Origin: Kudoa neothunni
Lineage: Eukaryota > Cnidaria
Assembly: GCA_964304625.1 (NCBI GenBank)
Contig: OZ199838.1
Span: forward strand, 2,418,001 to 2,482,000
Direction of reading: 5' to 3'
Length of the DNA stretch: 64,000 nucleotides
The notes beneath the pieces are model-generated. The model did no database searches, had not been told where the DNA came from, and worked only from the letters and a program-made list of their open reading frames with translations. Position numbers and translations under genes: made by a program. Position 1 is the first letter of the stretch, and each line of letters opens with the position of its first letter. Of this stretch, positions 12,841-23,872 are shown one piece after another.

Positions 12841-13080
12841 ATCTTCCATCAATAAAAAAATAATAATACTTTTCAACATTAAAAATAACATATAGGGTGT
12901 TATAATTAAAATATATTGCTCGATTTCTGCGAATGCGATAGCTGGGGGGTTTTGCGTGTCGTCTACTACACAACCTTAAATCTTGATTTTTCACTCATAT
13001 AATCAGTTTTTGGTAAAAATATTTTAATTATTAATTTACTATGACAATATAACTTTTATTTAGGAAAATAGTCAATTTCT

Positions 13081-13500
13081 AAAATATGAAACCAGAATGG
13101 GTTAAAAAAGATATCGGCTATTTACCCGACCGACATGTTATTAGGCCATTCTATGAAATAACCCCTAAGACTGTAGCGGGGATCCAACTCGTTTTGTCGA
13201 ACATCTAGGAGCAACAATCCAAAAACATTGCGCAATCGATAACTCAAATCGCCAACAACAAAAACCTTACGTTCCAAAGGATCCTCAAGAGTGCCGTTTT
13301 GTGTATATTCGCAAACAGGGGCATAAACCACCACTGCAACCATCATACGACGACCCTTTCACAGTTATGTCTAGAAGAAGAAAAATTTCGATCAAAAGTC
13401 CGCGTGCATCGAAGAAACCGAGAACTGCTCTCAAACCGATACATCGGATGATAACTAACCCCTCAGAAACAACCTAAAAATGACGATTATGGCAGGACAT
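13081..13500 (+). mobile_element. Ty3/gypsy-type LTR retrotransposon fragment (integrase C-terminal region)
   Basis: The translated plus strand resembles the C-terminal part of a Ty3/gypsy integrase, including the segment containing KPPLQPSYDDPF that follows the catalytic core in this family, with a basic tail. Only about 0.4 kb is recognisable. No LTRs, reverse transcriptase or gag were seen nearby. It is broken in several places and looks old. This is a fossil fragment. Confidence 0.65.
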
Positions 13501-14476
13501 TAAGTCGCCACCAAAATTCCTTATTTAACTTCTCGAATTAATTCTAATTTTATGGGGAAAGTATATGTGGCGAATCACCGAGGATTAATTCATTAATCCG
13601 CCCAGTGATTTGACCAAGTTGTTTCAAACTGCGTTTCTCTCACTCGCTATAATATACGACTTTATTACTTGCAAAAAATAGTAACATCACGCTTGGAATT
13701 TATTCTGAAAGAAACAACTGTTTTTATAGAAATTATTTTAACCCTGCCGGTACTAGGTACTGACTACTGACACTGGCTGGGGTATTTCAAGACCCCAAAT
13801 TGACTATTTTGTTTCTATAATGATGTGTTTTTGGTTATTTACTTTGAAAATTTTCAAGTTCCTATTTTAGGTGCATTTCTTTATGAAAATAAAATTTACA
13901 ATTCATCGGCTAAAGACTTATGCGTAAAATAGGACATAGTATTTCAAATTTCATTACATATTTGTTGTATTATTCTCCAAATCTCATATACTTATTATAT
14001 ATATATGATTTTCTCTCATCAAAATCAAAATTCTTGATCCAAACAAAAACGCGGACCGTGAAAAGCAATATTTATTTTTGAATATAATCCATGATGAATT
14101 AACGATAATTATTCCATTTGCTTTCGCTTTCGCTTTCGTATATTGGAGAAACAAATTTTTTCTTTTTCTTTAGTTTTGATATGAGTCCTAACAACAATTT
14201 AAAGATTGAAAAAAACTCTTTGATTGCTAGTATAAGAGTTGTAACCAAAATTAACTAATGCGCGATCAACAACACTTCGGTATGGCGCCACCGCCTTTTA
14301 AGCTATGGCTCACAGGTTTGAACCCCTCCCACGACCATTCATTACATTTATCTGAAAATAAATATCATAATGAAATGTAGTATGCCTTTTTGTTTCATAG
14401 AAAATCGATTCACTTGATAATAACACTATTCCTAACTTTATTATATCACCGATTATTACCAAGGGAATGTCTACAC
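13501..14476. other. Gene-free spacer
   Basis: Contains a short GCTTTC hexamer run (about 14120-14141) and a GC-rich stretch at about 14270-14340 with box-like motifs resembling tRNA promoter boxes but no cloverleaf. No gene. Confidence 0.4.
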
Positions 14477-14657
14477 CAGCGCTTCCCAACTAAAATTGGA
14501 CTCGCACCCCCATTTTTTGACGAAACGAAGTTCGCACCTCTTTGCATACGATAAGGTGTAATTGACTTAAAATTTATCGAAAATTATTTTCAATTTTGAT
14601 CGGATCTCGCACCACCCGAGACCAAAGTTCGCACCCCCTAAGGTGCGGGCACCCCTG
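14477..14657. mobile_element. hAT MITE with exact 8-bp target duplication
   Basis: A 181-bp non-coding element bounded by CAGCGCTTCCC on the left and GGGCACCCCTG on the right (inverted match to CAGGGGTGCCC). It is flanked on both sides by GTCTACAC (14469-14476 and 14658-14665), an exact 8-bp direct repeat as expected for hAT insertion. The interior carries repeated TTCGCACC motifs in both orientations. Its left half matches 32645-32760. It has no coding capacity, so it would depend on a hAT transposase elsewhere. Confidence 0.85.
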
Positions 14658-15169
14658 GTCTACACACTAATGGATGTATCTGGAGTTTACTGCGTAAATG
14701 TTCATTCATCCTAGGTTTTCATCATAGTTGATGATGAAAATCAACATTATTGATTTTTTAATGGGTGTAAAATGTACCTTGTGCTTTTAGTTTAACATTA
14801 TACCAATAATGTTGCTGTTAATTAAATTCATGTAAATAACTCCAGATACAGCAATTCGCCGTATATTTGTTATAGAATTGTTAAGCTAGGTGTATTGTTT
14901 ACAATATGTAAAATTGAGATAAATTGATTAAGCTTAAAGCATATTTCGTCTGGGGTCAAGAAATACCCAAGTCAGGCACACGCGTTTTGTTTCAGAAGTT
15001 AGTGTTAGCACAGGGAAGGTTAAGAGAAGCAAAATTGAACAAAAAATATTAACTAAGGGAGAAACTAACAGCAATTTCAACACTGAATGCGCCAATGCAA
15101 TGAAAAACGAACAATAGTAAAGAATAAAAATAAGATAAAATAGTGAAAGTGGATAATGTGATTGTATGA
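14658..15169. other. Gene-free spacer downstream of MTAP
   Basis: Nothing supported. It presumably holds the MTAP 3' untranslated region next to 15170. The open frame at 14934-15182 is low complexity. Confidence 0.45.
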
Positions 15170-16013
15170 TTAGGAGTAGCATTTGGAGATATTGTCCACA
15201 ACGTTGACCAATAACAACCTCAGATTACCAACAAACTTGGCAAAAACTACGGTGACACCTTCGGCAGTAACATGCTCAACATCCTCGTTCCAACTGTCCA
15301 TATCTGTGACAAGACCAATTGTGGCGTAAGGAATACCAAGTTCGAAAGCCAGGAAAGCTTCAGGAGCACTCGTCATACCGATAACATGACAACCAATGCT
15401 CTTGAAAAATCTACTTTCAAACCGAGTAGAAAAACGGGGACCCTCAATCACAGCGACAACTCCTGATGGATGACACTTGAAGTCGGTTCCTTTGAAACTA
15501 TCTATGACAGCTTGATTTAGTTTTTTATCGAATGGCTCGGCACAAGGGGAATGATAAACTCCAGGAAACTCCTCAGAAGAGCCATCATAAAACGTTGACA
15601 CGCGAAATCTCGTATGATCATACAGTTGATCGAGGACAACAAAATCGCCTTGTTGGTACGAAGCGTCGAGTGATCCACACGCGTTTGTGGTGAGTATATG
15701 AGTACAATTTGCTTTTTTAAGCGCATAAATGTTTGCACGATAGTTGATATGACTTGGGCTGATAGAATGATCTCGTGAATGCCTTGACAAAAACACTACA
15801 TCTACGCCGTTCAACTTTCCGCATAACAATTTATCCGATGGCTACCATGGATAACGATCAACCAATCAAAATCGTACCATTACATCAACATACCTTTCCA
15901 AAGGGGGTATCGATGTCAATGACAGACTCCTTTTCGAAGACATCACCCTCCTCGAATCCTGTACCTCCAATAATACCAATCTTCACCTTGGATTTTACAG
16001 CGGTCAAACACAT
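15170..16013 (-). CDS. MTAP: S-methyl-5'-thioadenosine phosphorylase, two exons, 263 aa
   Basis: Phosphorolyses 5'-methylthioadenosine (a by-product of polyamine synthesis) to adenine and 5-methylthioribose-1-phosphate, feeding purine and methionine salvage in the cytosol. Exon 1 (16013-15894) starts MCLTAVKSKVKIGIIGGTG, carrying the family's N-terminal phosphate-binding GIIGGTG motif. Exon 2 (15841-15170) follows a 52-nt intron. Visible landmarks are DTPFGKPSDKL, the H-S-R-D-H phosphate loop (usually HGRQH), NYRANIYALK, ACGSL, YDGS, IEGPRFSTR-E-S, GMTSAPEA and LVTDMDSW. The order and spacing follow animal MTAP along the whole length, and it is slightly short at the C-terminus (animal enzymes are about 280 aa). 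The frame is intact. Confidence 0.95.
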
Positions 16014-17177
16014 ATTACCTACCAATCAACAACCACGTGTGGTTATTTTGTTTATAATACTCGTAAAATACCGTGATAATATGGAGTTTATTTTCTAAAA
16101 AGTTCAAGTGTTCGAAATAACTATTTCACTTATTTATTCTTGAAATGTTATAAATATTAGGTGATGACTTGTTCATAAATTTTAGTTTTTTTAAGAAGCT
16201 TTATTTATTGTAGCTCAAGTGAAATGTTGATTTTCAGCTGAAGGTTGATCCTCTTTATATTATTTTGTAATGCGCTGTTTTATCTGTACAAAATAAGGAG
16301 TGGATTAATTGAAAATAATAAGAGTTGTAATGGCATGCAAACTATGTTGTAAAGGCGATTAACCAATCAACAATATCTAAAATCACATTTACCATAATGT
16401 CTTCTTGAATTAAACCAGAATATAATTTTTTCTCGTATTCATAGCTCCTTCACAATTTAATCTCAAATTACATGTGCGCTAACGCCTTATTATTTTCGGT
16501 AATAGGGTAGGATGTGGTACTTAAAAAACACACTTCTGTGCATCGTTTTTTTCGCCAATTCTTTCTCCAATAGTCATAATAAAATAATTAAATGCCGATA
16601 ATTAATATTCAGCTAATTATCGTAATATCTAATTTCGATACAAATCCCAAATACAACACCTTGGGCACGCGTGAAATCTTCGTTAAATTTCCAATAACCA
16701 AAGAAAATCCACTTTTTTGTGTACACATTAACTTCTACATTTATCATACGACTTAATAGCATTTTTAGTAATGGGTTGTTCCAAAATTATACGACTCATC
16801 CGTTTAATTAAACCTTACACATCTTATTATAAATTATCTTCTCTATCATTTTCGGTGTATCGACTATGAACCTTCTTTAAAAAAGAATGACATAAATTAT
16901 CACTTTTTTATTTTATATATTTTCTTGGTTGATTTATTTGAATTATAAAAAGAGTTATAACCATTTGGCTAATATTTACAAACGGACGGTAGATAATCCC
17001 TTAATCTACATTCGACCATCGGAATTAAAACGCGAAATATACGATTAAATTGATAATCTCAATGCTCGATGATTTATGTTGTTGGCGTCACTTAATAGAT
17101 TAAGTCGGTTAAAGTTTAGAATGTCATCGACAGTCGGGAAAATTCGAAGACAGAAAACATCCGAACCACACAACTTA
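16014..17177. other. Gene-free spacer upstream of MTAP
   Basis: No coding-like frame or splice-linked exons. The MTAP promoter should lie in its first few hundred bases, but I see no clear core element. Confidence 0.45.
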
Positions 17178-18137
17178 TTAATTGACAAATAATTGCAACA
17201 TTTTTAACAAAAAATTATAAATCAAATTTATAAAATCAATAATCTGTTCTAACGCTACGATCTTATGGATTCCTCCGAAGCACCATTTAGCTATATACGA
17301 TGATATCATCGATTTTTGTTTATTGGTGATGCTTTGATATTTCCGTTTGAACGCGCTCCATATTACCTTCGATTCAGTTGGTATGGACACCTTCAGACGA
17401 CACAAAATCTTGTTTATAGATTACGATTTCGTGAATATAACCTAGAGTACTTCACTTTGGGAGTTATGGCCACGCCGTCCATCGGAGTGGATGATGGATC
17501 CTCTTTCGGCATAGGTACTGATTATATTTTCAAGAGTCAAATCGTCCGGTTTTTCGGTTTCAAACATAAAAACCTTCCCATTCTCATCCACGCCTCAAAT
17601 TATCTATATGCTTTGACTTTCTAGGATTCTCCCTAGTCCGAATTTTCTTTTGCAGATTCGACTCTTGTCAATCTGCACGCTTATTCCAGGGCCGCCAATT
17701 TTTATTGGATTACGAATAGAATAATTTAAGCAAATATCTTGCATAAAGTTTTTCTAATCAACGGCTGTTGTAGTAGATTTAATGCCACATTCTTCCATCA
17801 AAAACTCTTGATTACAAGCTCCTTTGTACCAAAAATATATTATCTTCAATATTCTATATAATGGTAGCTTTGACTGGTACAAAAATGACCCGAATCGAAT
17901 TGATTTTTCTTTTTGGCATATCTTAACGTAGCATATAAAGCTACATCCATCGACACTTTTTTCGGGAGAAGATATATATTTTACAAAAAAATCAACTAAA
18001 TCGGTTTGATTGTTTTTGAAATAACAAATATCCTCATAAGTGAGATTGTTACAATTCTCGACGGTATAAATGCCAGGTAACATTATTCGAGAATTGCCGA
18101 ATGTGTCTACCCTCATTTCCCTGACGGCCAGGGACAT
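17178..18137 (-). pseudogene. Merlin (IS1016/IS1595-like) transposase, decayed copy 1
   Basis: On the minus strand 18137-17754 encodes the N-terminal half of a Merlin/IS1595-type transposase: a degenerate zinc-binding-like segment (C-S-F-I-C), then I-R-F-G-S-F-L, SKLPLYRILKIIYFWYKG and a helix-turn-helix-like N-Q-E-F-L-M-E-E-C-G. Further along (about 17640-17178), in other frames, are the catalytic-core relics: a G-S-I-I-H-S-D-G segment (second Asp) and a V-H-T-N-R-I-E-G-M-W-S-A-F-K-R-K segment (catalytic Glu). Stops and frame changes separate the parts, so it is inactive. No terminal repeats were identified. Confidence 0.7.
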
Positions 18138-18389
18138 TCTAAACTTTAACAGATTAAGTTATACATATTCCAGTAGAATACATTTAATTATAAGTGTTTA
18201 TGTAAACTAAAAAATTCCAGAGGATCACATTTGATTTGGATCTCCCGTAAAAATTTCCAGTTTTAATGTTTAATGATTAATACTATAATGTTTGTACCGC
18301 CCTTTATAATATTACTGTATTAGATAGATTAATCCGACAGAGTATACTATTTATGGGTTAGCGACCGCTCATCGTTACTCCTGTCGCGA

Positions 18390-19292
18390 ATGATTTTACC
18401 AAGAAGATCTTTCGATAATATTTTTAGCAATGAGGAAAACTCCATCCGTTTTCTCATCATTATTGATATATTCGAAGCATCAAATAACTGTATTAAGTGT
18501 ATTGGTAACAACCATTCTATACATCGAAAAAATTGGCGATGCTGTTCGAAAATTTGTAGAAAGGAAACTTCCATTTTTGATTCGACATTTTTTAGTAATA
18601 TGAAAATTAAACTCCGTGATTTTTTGGGGTTATCGTATTACTGCTTGGTTGGTGTAAAAAGCGTTTACCTGGGCAAAATTACCGGACATTCCTCTCGAAC
18701 AACAATAACTAACTATTGTCACTATCTTCGCTAGTTGGTAGCAGATAGTTTAGACTTTGAGGATATAGTTGTTGGGGGAGAAAACGTAGTTGTAGAGATC
18801 GATGAGTCTAAATTTGGCGAGGTGAAGCATGACAAGGGGCATGGCGTTAATGGAGCCTGGGTTCTTGGAGGTGTAGAGAGGACATCAGAACGAAGGATGT
18901 TTCTGGTAAAGGTTGCCGAGACTCTTATCCAAAAAATTAAAACTTACGTCCATCCTGGCTACATTATCGTAACTGATTGCTTCAAAAGTTATGGAACGTT
19001 CCACGATTTCTACAGTCACCTCACTGTGAATCACAATGTGGAATATATGGATAGTAACACAAGAGCCCGTACAAACACCATTGAAGGTAATTGGGGTGCT
19101 ACCAAATATAAAATATCGCCAAGGAGCAGGATGTCTTCGATTAATGAAGACGGTTCTGTCAATATGGATGGCATCAATGAGTTTCTCAGTGAGTTTCAAT
19201 GGAGGAGGAAAAATAATCACGATTTATGGGCGGGCTTTGTTGCATCGTTAAATAATTTTAGTTTTGTATCAGTTAAATTTGTATTTTGGTGA
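18390..19292 (+). pseudogene. Merlin (IS1016/IS1595-like) transposase, copy 2, nearly complete
   Basis: A long frame interrupted by a single TAG at 18732-18734. The 5' part carries W-R-C-C-S-K-I-C-R and the L-R-D-F-L-G-L helix. The 3' part (18735-19292) holds an intact DDE core: V-V-E-I-D-E-S-K-F-G (first Asp), GYIIVTDCFKSY (second Asp) and N-T-I-E-G-N-W-G-A-T-K (Glu), as in Merlin elements and their bacterial IS1595 relatives. The 5' start is unclear. It lies 250 bp from, and points away from, the more decayed copy. Aside from the stop the catalytic half is well preserved. Confidence 0.82.
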
Positions 19293-19477
19293 TTTTTTCA
19301 TAGTTTTATTTTTTTGTCGCGCCAATCCATTGTTAAATGTTAAATGGGAATTAGGGGGTTTATATCAAAGTTCAGCCATTACAGAATTAAATTTAACCTT
19401 CGGAATACGGAGCTCAAAAAACTAACTTGGATGACGAATTTTTTTGTTTACAAGGTCAAACCCCTAGCGCAACTTGT

Positions 19478-19830
19478 TAAGTAGTGAAGCTCCGACTGGT
19501 TAGGCCTTCTCCATTTACGCTTTAGGCACTGCAGCGTCATATTAAGGCAACTTACGTTTATGCGGTAGTGTGGGATTTTAACCCATTAAACATCCTCGTT
19601 TGCGAGCATTCACCACCCCAACCATACCATGGACTAACCCAGAATTAGTCTGGGAAAGTCGTCTGAATGCGGGCGTCGGTTCTACGGAAACCCCCTACTG
19701 GGTTGTATTTCGTCCTTTACCCCGGCGTTTATGAGCGCCCGAATCTACTCTTCCGCCATGCTCACCTCCTAGCTGCAAGCAAGGCCATGATAAGTCGTAG
19801 ATCCTTGTGATTACTACAGCCTTCCTACTT
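19478..19830. repeat. Uncharacterised interspersed repeat, copy B
   Basis: GC-richer than its surroundings and similar to 1195-1460 in the same orientation (shared core TCCTCGTTT-GCGAG, CACCACCCCAACC, CTTCTCC-TTACGC). It directly abuts the piggyBac-type MITE that follows. Ends unresolved and no coding potential seen. Confidence 0.5.
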
Positions 19831-19832
19831 AA

Positions 19833-20025
19833 CCCTCTAAAATATATGGGATATATTTATACCCCAATTCTCGTTGGAAGGTATAATAAAGATAATTTTT
19901 TCCCTAATTATAAAAAATATTTTTGGAATAAAGGGGCCGTTAAATACATCTTGATATTCTATGAGGTAAAAAATTAAAGTCTAGAATCGTTTGGGGTATA
20001 AATATACCCCATATTTTTTAGAGGG
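19833..20025. mobile_element. piggyBac-type MITE in a TTAA site
   Basis: A 193-bp palindromic element flanked by TTAA on both sides (19829-19832 and 20026-20029). It starts CCCTCTAAAATATATGGG and ends in the near-perfect reverse complement. The inverted repeat extends about 40 bp into a TATACCCCAA block. A CCC terminus plus TTAA duplication is the piggyBac signature. It has no coding capacity. Its ends differ from those of the full-length piggyBac at 35314 (CCCATTCAGG), so it would need a different transposase. Confidence 0.88.
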
Positions 20026-20029
20026 TTAA

Positions 20030-20686
20030 TCGAAAACTGCGATCCCTAAGTAAAGTCTTTGTTTATTTTGTCAGTCGTCTTAACAGAGATTATTGAAAAA
20101 TATCAACTTATATAAAATTTTCACATGTAATAATTATTTGTAAAAGCTTTTGTAACTAATTTGTTTAAACAACTCGATCTTAAAAATAAATAAATATGGC
20201 ACTATTAAAAATTCGGTTCTAGAAATTGTCTGAAAATATTCTGTATTGTAATATTTTTGTGGATATACAATAGAATTTTTCGTATATTTAATAAAAATAA
20301 AATTAGGTGTAGTGATTTAATTGGAATACGAACTACAACTTTATTAAGATGATGATGAATAATTTCTGTATTAAATTAAGAATCATAAACTTACTTTATC
20401 AGGGTTAGCGCATGGTGTTTTTTAGTTAATTTCGTTTAACAATTTTATTTTGAGTTTTTATCGTAAAGATTCTACATTTAAACCTCATTTAGATCCGATC
20501 AACTAAAAATTGTGTGGATTAATTCATTTCATTAATTTCTCGTTCCTCTGGAATTATTTTTGGAATTTATAAAATCCTAAGCTTATTACAATAAAGCCAA
20601 ATTTATTATTGCACCATCAAAATGATACAGACATCCCAAAAAACATGTTTATAATTAACAAATTAAAAATTGGAATTGTACTAGGA
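20030..20686. other. Gene-free spacer
   Basis: AT-rich, with no supported feature. The CAP-Gly gene's 3' untranslated region probably occupies the end nearest 20687. Confidence 0.45.
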
Positions 20687-21417
20687 CTAGGTTTTTATGT
20701 CGCACAACTTAACTGGTACAAAGTAAGCCCTTTTGGGTAGAGTTTTGAAATATCGTACTCCCATAAATTCACCGTCAGTTGCTAATTCGTCGTCGTTATA
20801 CAACTCTATACCCACAATAAGAGGAGGTTCTATTTTTGGATCTTTAGACAGACCTTTTATAGGCCCCATCCATTTCATTCTTCCTTGGATACCAGCAGGT
20901 TTGCCGGAAACTTTACACACCAGTTGCACTCCTATTATCATTTTTTCTTTCGAGATATTACCACTATTGATCTTATGTTGTAAATAAGTAAAAGTATGTT
21001 AGAGATTGGATACAATACAAAGTACATTGTCATTTGTCTTGGTGGATGTGTCTTCACTTTGATTATTTATGTGATATTTTTCTAGGAAAGATATATTTTA
21101 TAATAACAGTTAATTAACAATGAATTACCATTCTGATTAGAATTATTTGAAATTTCAGCTCTTCCTCCTGAAACTGCAGGATTCACGTTTGAATCCCCAG
21201 TAATTTCCTTATTATTATCTGCTGGACTTTTAGTTAGATTAATATCGTGCAGATTTTCCATCCTGCTGGGACTTAAAATAAAATAAAATTTCGCTCCCAT
21301 TTAAAAAATCTACTTTCTATTAACAAAATTATCATCACTGTTTTGGTTCAATCCTATCGACTCATCAAAATCCCTACCGTCAGACTCGTACATCATAATA
21401 TTTGAAATTTTTTTCAT
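20687..21417 (-). CDS. Small CAP-Gly domain protein, 195 aa
   Basis: Four exons (21417-21314, 21271-21129, 21081-21026, 20971-20687), with introns of 42, 47 and 54 nt and matching phases. The N-terminal half is polar and asparagine/serine-rich. The last exon is a CAP-Gly-like domain: a K-P-A-G-I-Q-G-R-M-K-W segment, then VGIELYNDDELATDGEFMG, R-Y-F-K-T-L-P, and A-Y-F-V-P-V-K-L. The domain normally binds the C-terminal EEY/F tails of tubulin or EB proteins. The insert before VGIEL and the T-D-G-x-F-x-G-V-R-Y-F wording recall the CAP-Gly repeats of CYLD more than those of CLIP170, but there is no deubiquitinase domain here. It starts 21 nt after the carboxypeptidase stop and may be spliced to it (see findings). 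Confidence 0.75.
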
Positions 21418-21438
21418 CTTTTATAAATAATGGTCGTA

Positions 21439-23303
21439 TTAGTTTAATAGTTGCATATGTATAATTACAAGCCCAACATGTCCTAGTTTTATCAAAGCCA
21501 TATCAGCCTGTTTTTTGGAAAGAGTTATATTGAGGAATCTTGGTTCGTCAAAGTCGACAGTTATCACCTTTTCGTATGTGATATAACCTTTATGATGAGC
21601 AGATAGCTGATAGGTTCCTGGTAGAAGAATTCGCCAAAAATCCCCATCCTTTGAAGTTGATATGTCATGTTTTCTATCGTTGACACTTATTTTTACACCT
21701 TCCAACGGTTCTCCTTCGTTACTTGTTACAAAGCCTTTTACGCCTTTTAGACTCTAATTCCATAAGTAGAATTTGATTTTTTTTTGATAAGATGATAACC
21801 TGTTTCATAAATTCTTTCATGGATTTAAGATTCTCATCGAACATAGCGCTGATTTGATTTGCTGTGATATTTTTACTGCAGCTAAGATGGACAGTTATCT
21901 CGAAGCAATTGCTAAAGATGTAGTTGTAGTCCTGCATAGTGTTGGTGAGACTACTCCATTCGGCCCCATTTGTTACTCCACCAACGAATCTAAATGTTTA
22001 TCTCAACCATATCAATCAAAGACCTTATAGGTTACCTTTTGGACTGTGAATATGTACATTCTTGATTAGCTCCTTGATGTATAGTGGGATGGTTTTCAGC
22101 ATATACAATCGAGATTCGTCTGAAAACATCGTCATCTGGAGTGGCACTGTATTTGGTTTGACCAGACGGTGAATCATCATAAGGGTATGATACAGCTAAA
22201 ATAGGTAAATTGTCCATCAAATATCAAATAAACTGAGTTTTTTGTTTAATTAGTTTTTTATTCTAGTTTCTATTTACAAACTAAGCAAATTACCTATTGC
22301 TCCGTCGTGGTACGAAGCAGACAGCACAAAAGGAATTTGTTTGAGCCATTCTATGACAGCGGTAGTCTCGGGTTCATAATCATGATAGGAAGGGAAAAAT
22401 TGATCGGGGAAGTTCCTATTAATATCAACTCCATTGGAATTCAGTCGTCCGATCAATTTATCGCCGAAACCTTTCTTATTTGACATTTCATAACCTTGAA
22501 TATAATATTAAAATAATTAATCCGTATTTACCAAAAGTTAATTATTTGACGAAATTTAACATTAAAAATTTGTTTACCGTCAGGATTTAAACTAGGCAGT
22601 ATGTGCAAACGTAACCGATTAAGAAGGTGACTGAACTCGGAGTCTGTCTTTATATGTTCACAGATGTATCTTATTGTGTACAAAAGGATTTCTCTTCCCG
22701 CGATCTCGTTTCCGTGTACATTGGCCACAAATTTAACTTCAGGTACCCCAGGGGTGTGTTTGTGGGGATTTTTTCCCAAAGCCATAACCCACAATTCACG
22801 ATTTTGAACTGAAGATCCGATTGAATATAAATGAGCCATATTACCACAGGATTTGTTGTAGAAATTTAGAAACCACGTCATTTCAACATAATTATGGTAT
22901 TTCCATTGTTTAAATTCTTCAACCATATCTTTAATCGCGTTAGCTTGTTGATTTGAGCTGTTTTCGCTATTTTTATCATCGAAATTTTCGATATTATCAT
23001 AAACAGTTGAAACTGTGTTGAGGTTTGTAATATTTGCGTTTGGTTTTATCAAATGGGAAGGAGCTTTCTGTTGGTGTTTTCCAGCTACAACAAGTTAGGC
23101 GAATTATTCCAAGAATTTCAATATAATATATTTTAAATCCTTCTCAATTAAATCAATACTATCTTACTATGAACTCTTTTTGTTTTTCTTGAGTAATTTA
23201 TCGGAAGTTTCCTAGGTTTTCTACTACCGTCCAAGCAGTATATACACATAAAAAGCAAAAAATATCCAACAACAATTTTTTTGTTTAAAGCAATATGTTT
23301 CAT
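21439..23303 (-). CDS. Secreted metallocarboxypeptidase, M14 N/E subfamily with transthyretin-like domain, about 502 aa
   Basis: Removes C-terminal basic residues from peptides and hormone precursors (CPE/CPD/CPM/CPN type) in the secretory pathway or outside the cell. Six exons (23303-23168, 23084-22578, 22494-22294, 22195-22036, 21989-21800, 21753-21439), with introns of 83, 83, 98, 46 and 46 nt and consistent phases. Landmarks: a signal peptide (about 1-26, VVGYFLLFMCIYC core), zinc ligands in H-G-N-E (about residue 169) and in S-Y-H-D-G-A, the substrate-binding N-G-V-D-I-N-R-N-F-P-D loop, and the catalytic Glu in C-F-E-I-T. These are followed by the transthyretin-like domain (G-V-K-G-F-V to N-I-T-L-S). 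All catalytic residues are present. The best whole-length match is the CPE family. No C-terminal membrane anchor is visible in this reading. Confidence 0.93.
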
Positions 23304-23872
23304 ATTGTATATAAGTGTATGGTGCTATAGAATTTTTGGAAGTCATGGGAGTGCGTCTATTGTTATTCGGGGTGAAAATATGTTAATCGACGTGTCAACT
23401 TAGGGAAAAACATAACATCTGTTCATCTTTGCATAAGAATATTAACCGGAGATTATCATTATATAATTTTTAGTCCGAAAAAATTAGTAAAAAACATCAG
23501 ATTGCAATGATTTTGTAAAACAACATTCATACCTACTTGTTTAATCTATTTTATCATGGCAACCCAAACTGATTCACCTAAAAAATACAATTCACATATT
23601 CAATTTATTTTATTGAAGGAATCAAATCAACTTTTGATTATAATAAAATACCGAATTGTCATTATTTATGATCATTTTGGTATATAATTATTTTTAATTT
23701 TTAAACTATCTACACTTCAGAAATATATTAAACTGAGCTTCTTATAAATTATAAAAAAATCATTTTTTAATCAACATATTCTTGGTGCAACGAAGACGTT
23801 TCCCTATATGATTTACTTGGAATTTCCAATTTTACGAAATCAACTATCTTGCATTATTATAAATTATTAGTG
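23304..23872. other. Gene-free spacer
   Basis: AT-rich spacer upstream of the carboxypeptidase start. It should contain that gene's promoter. No clear motif. Confidence 0.45.

Noticed and set aside
14270-14345. tRNA gene candidate (GGTTTGAACC-like box)
   Set aside because: The stems of a T-arm or acceptor do not pair and the box order does not fit either strand. At most a degenerate SINE trace.
17316-17624. 102-codon plus-strand ORF
   Set aside because: Antisense to the C-terminal part of the minus-strand Merlin transposase.
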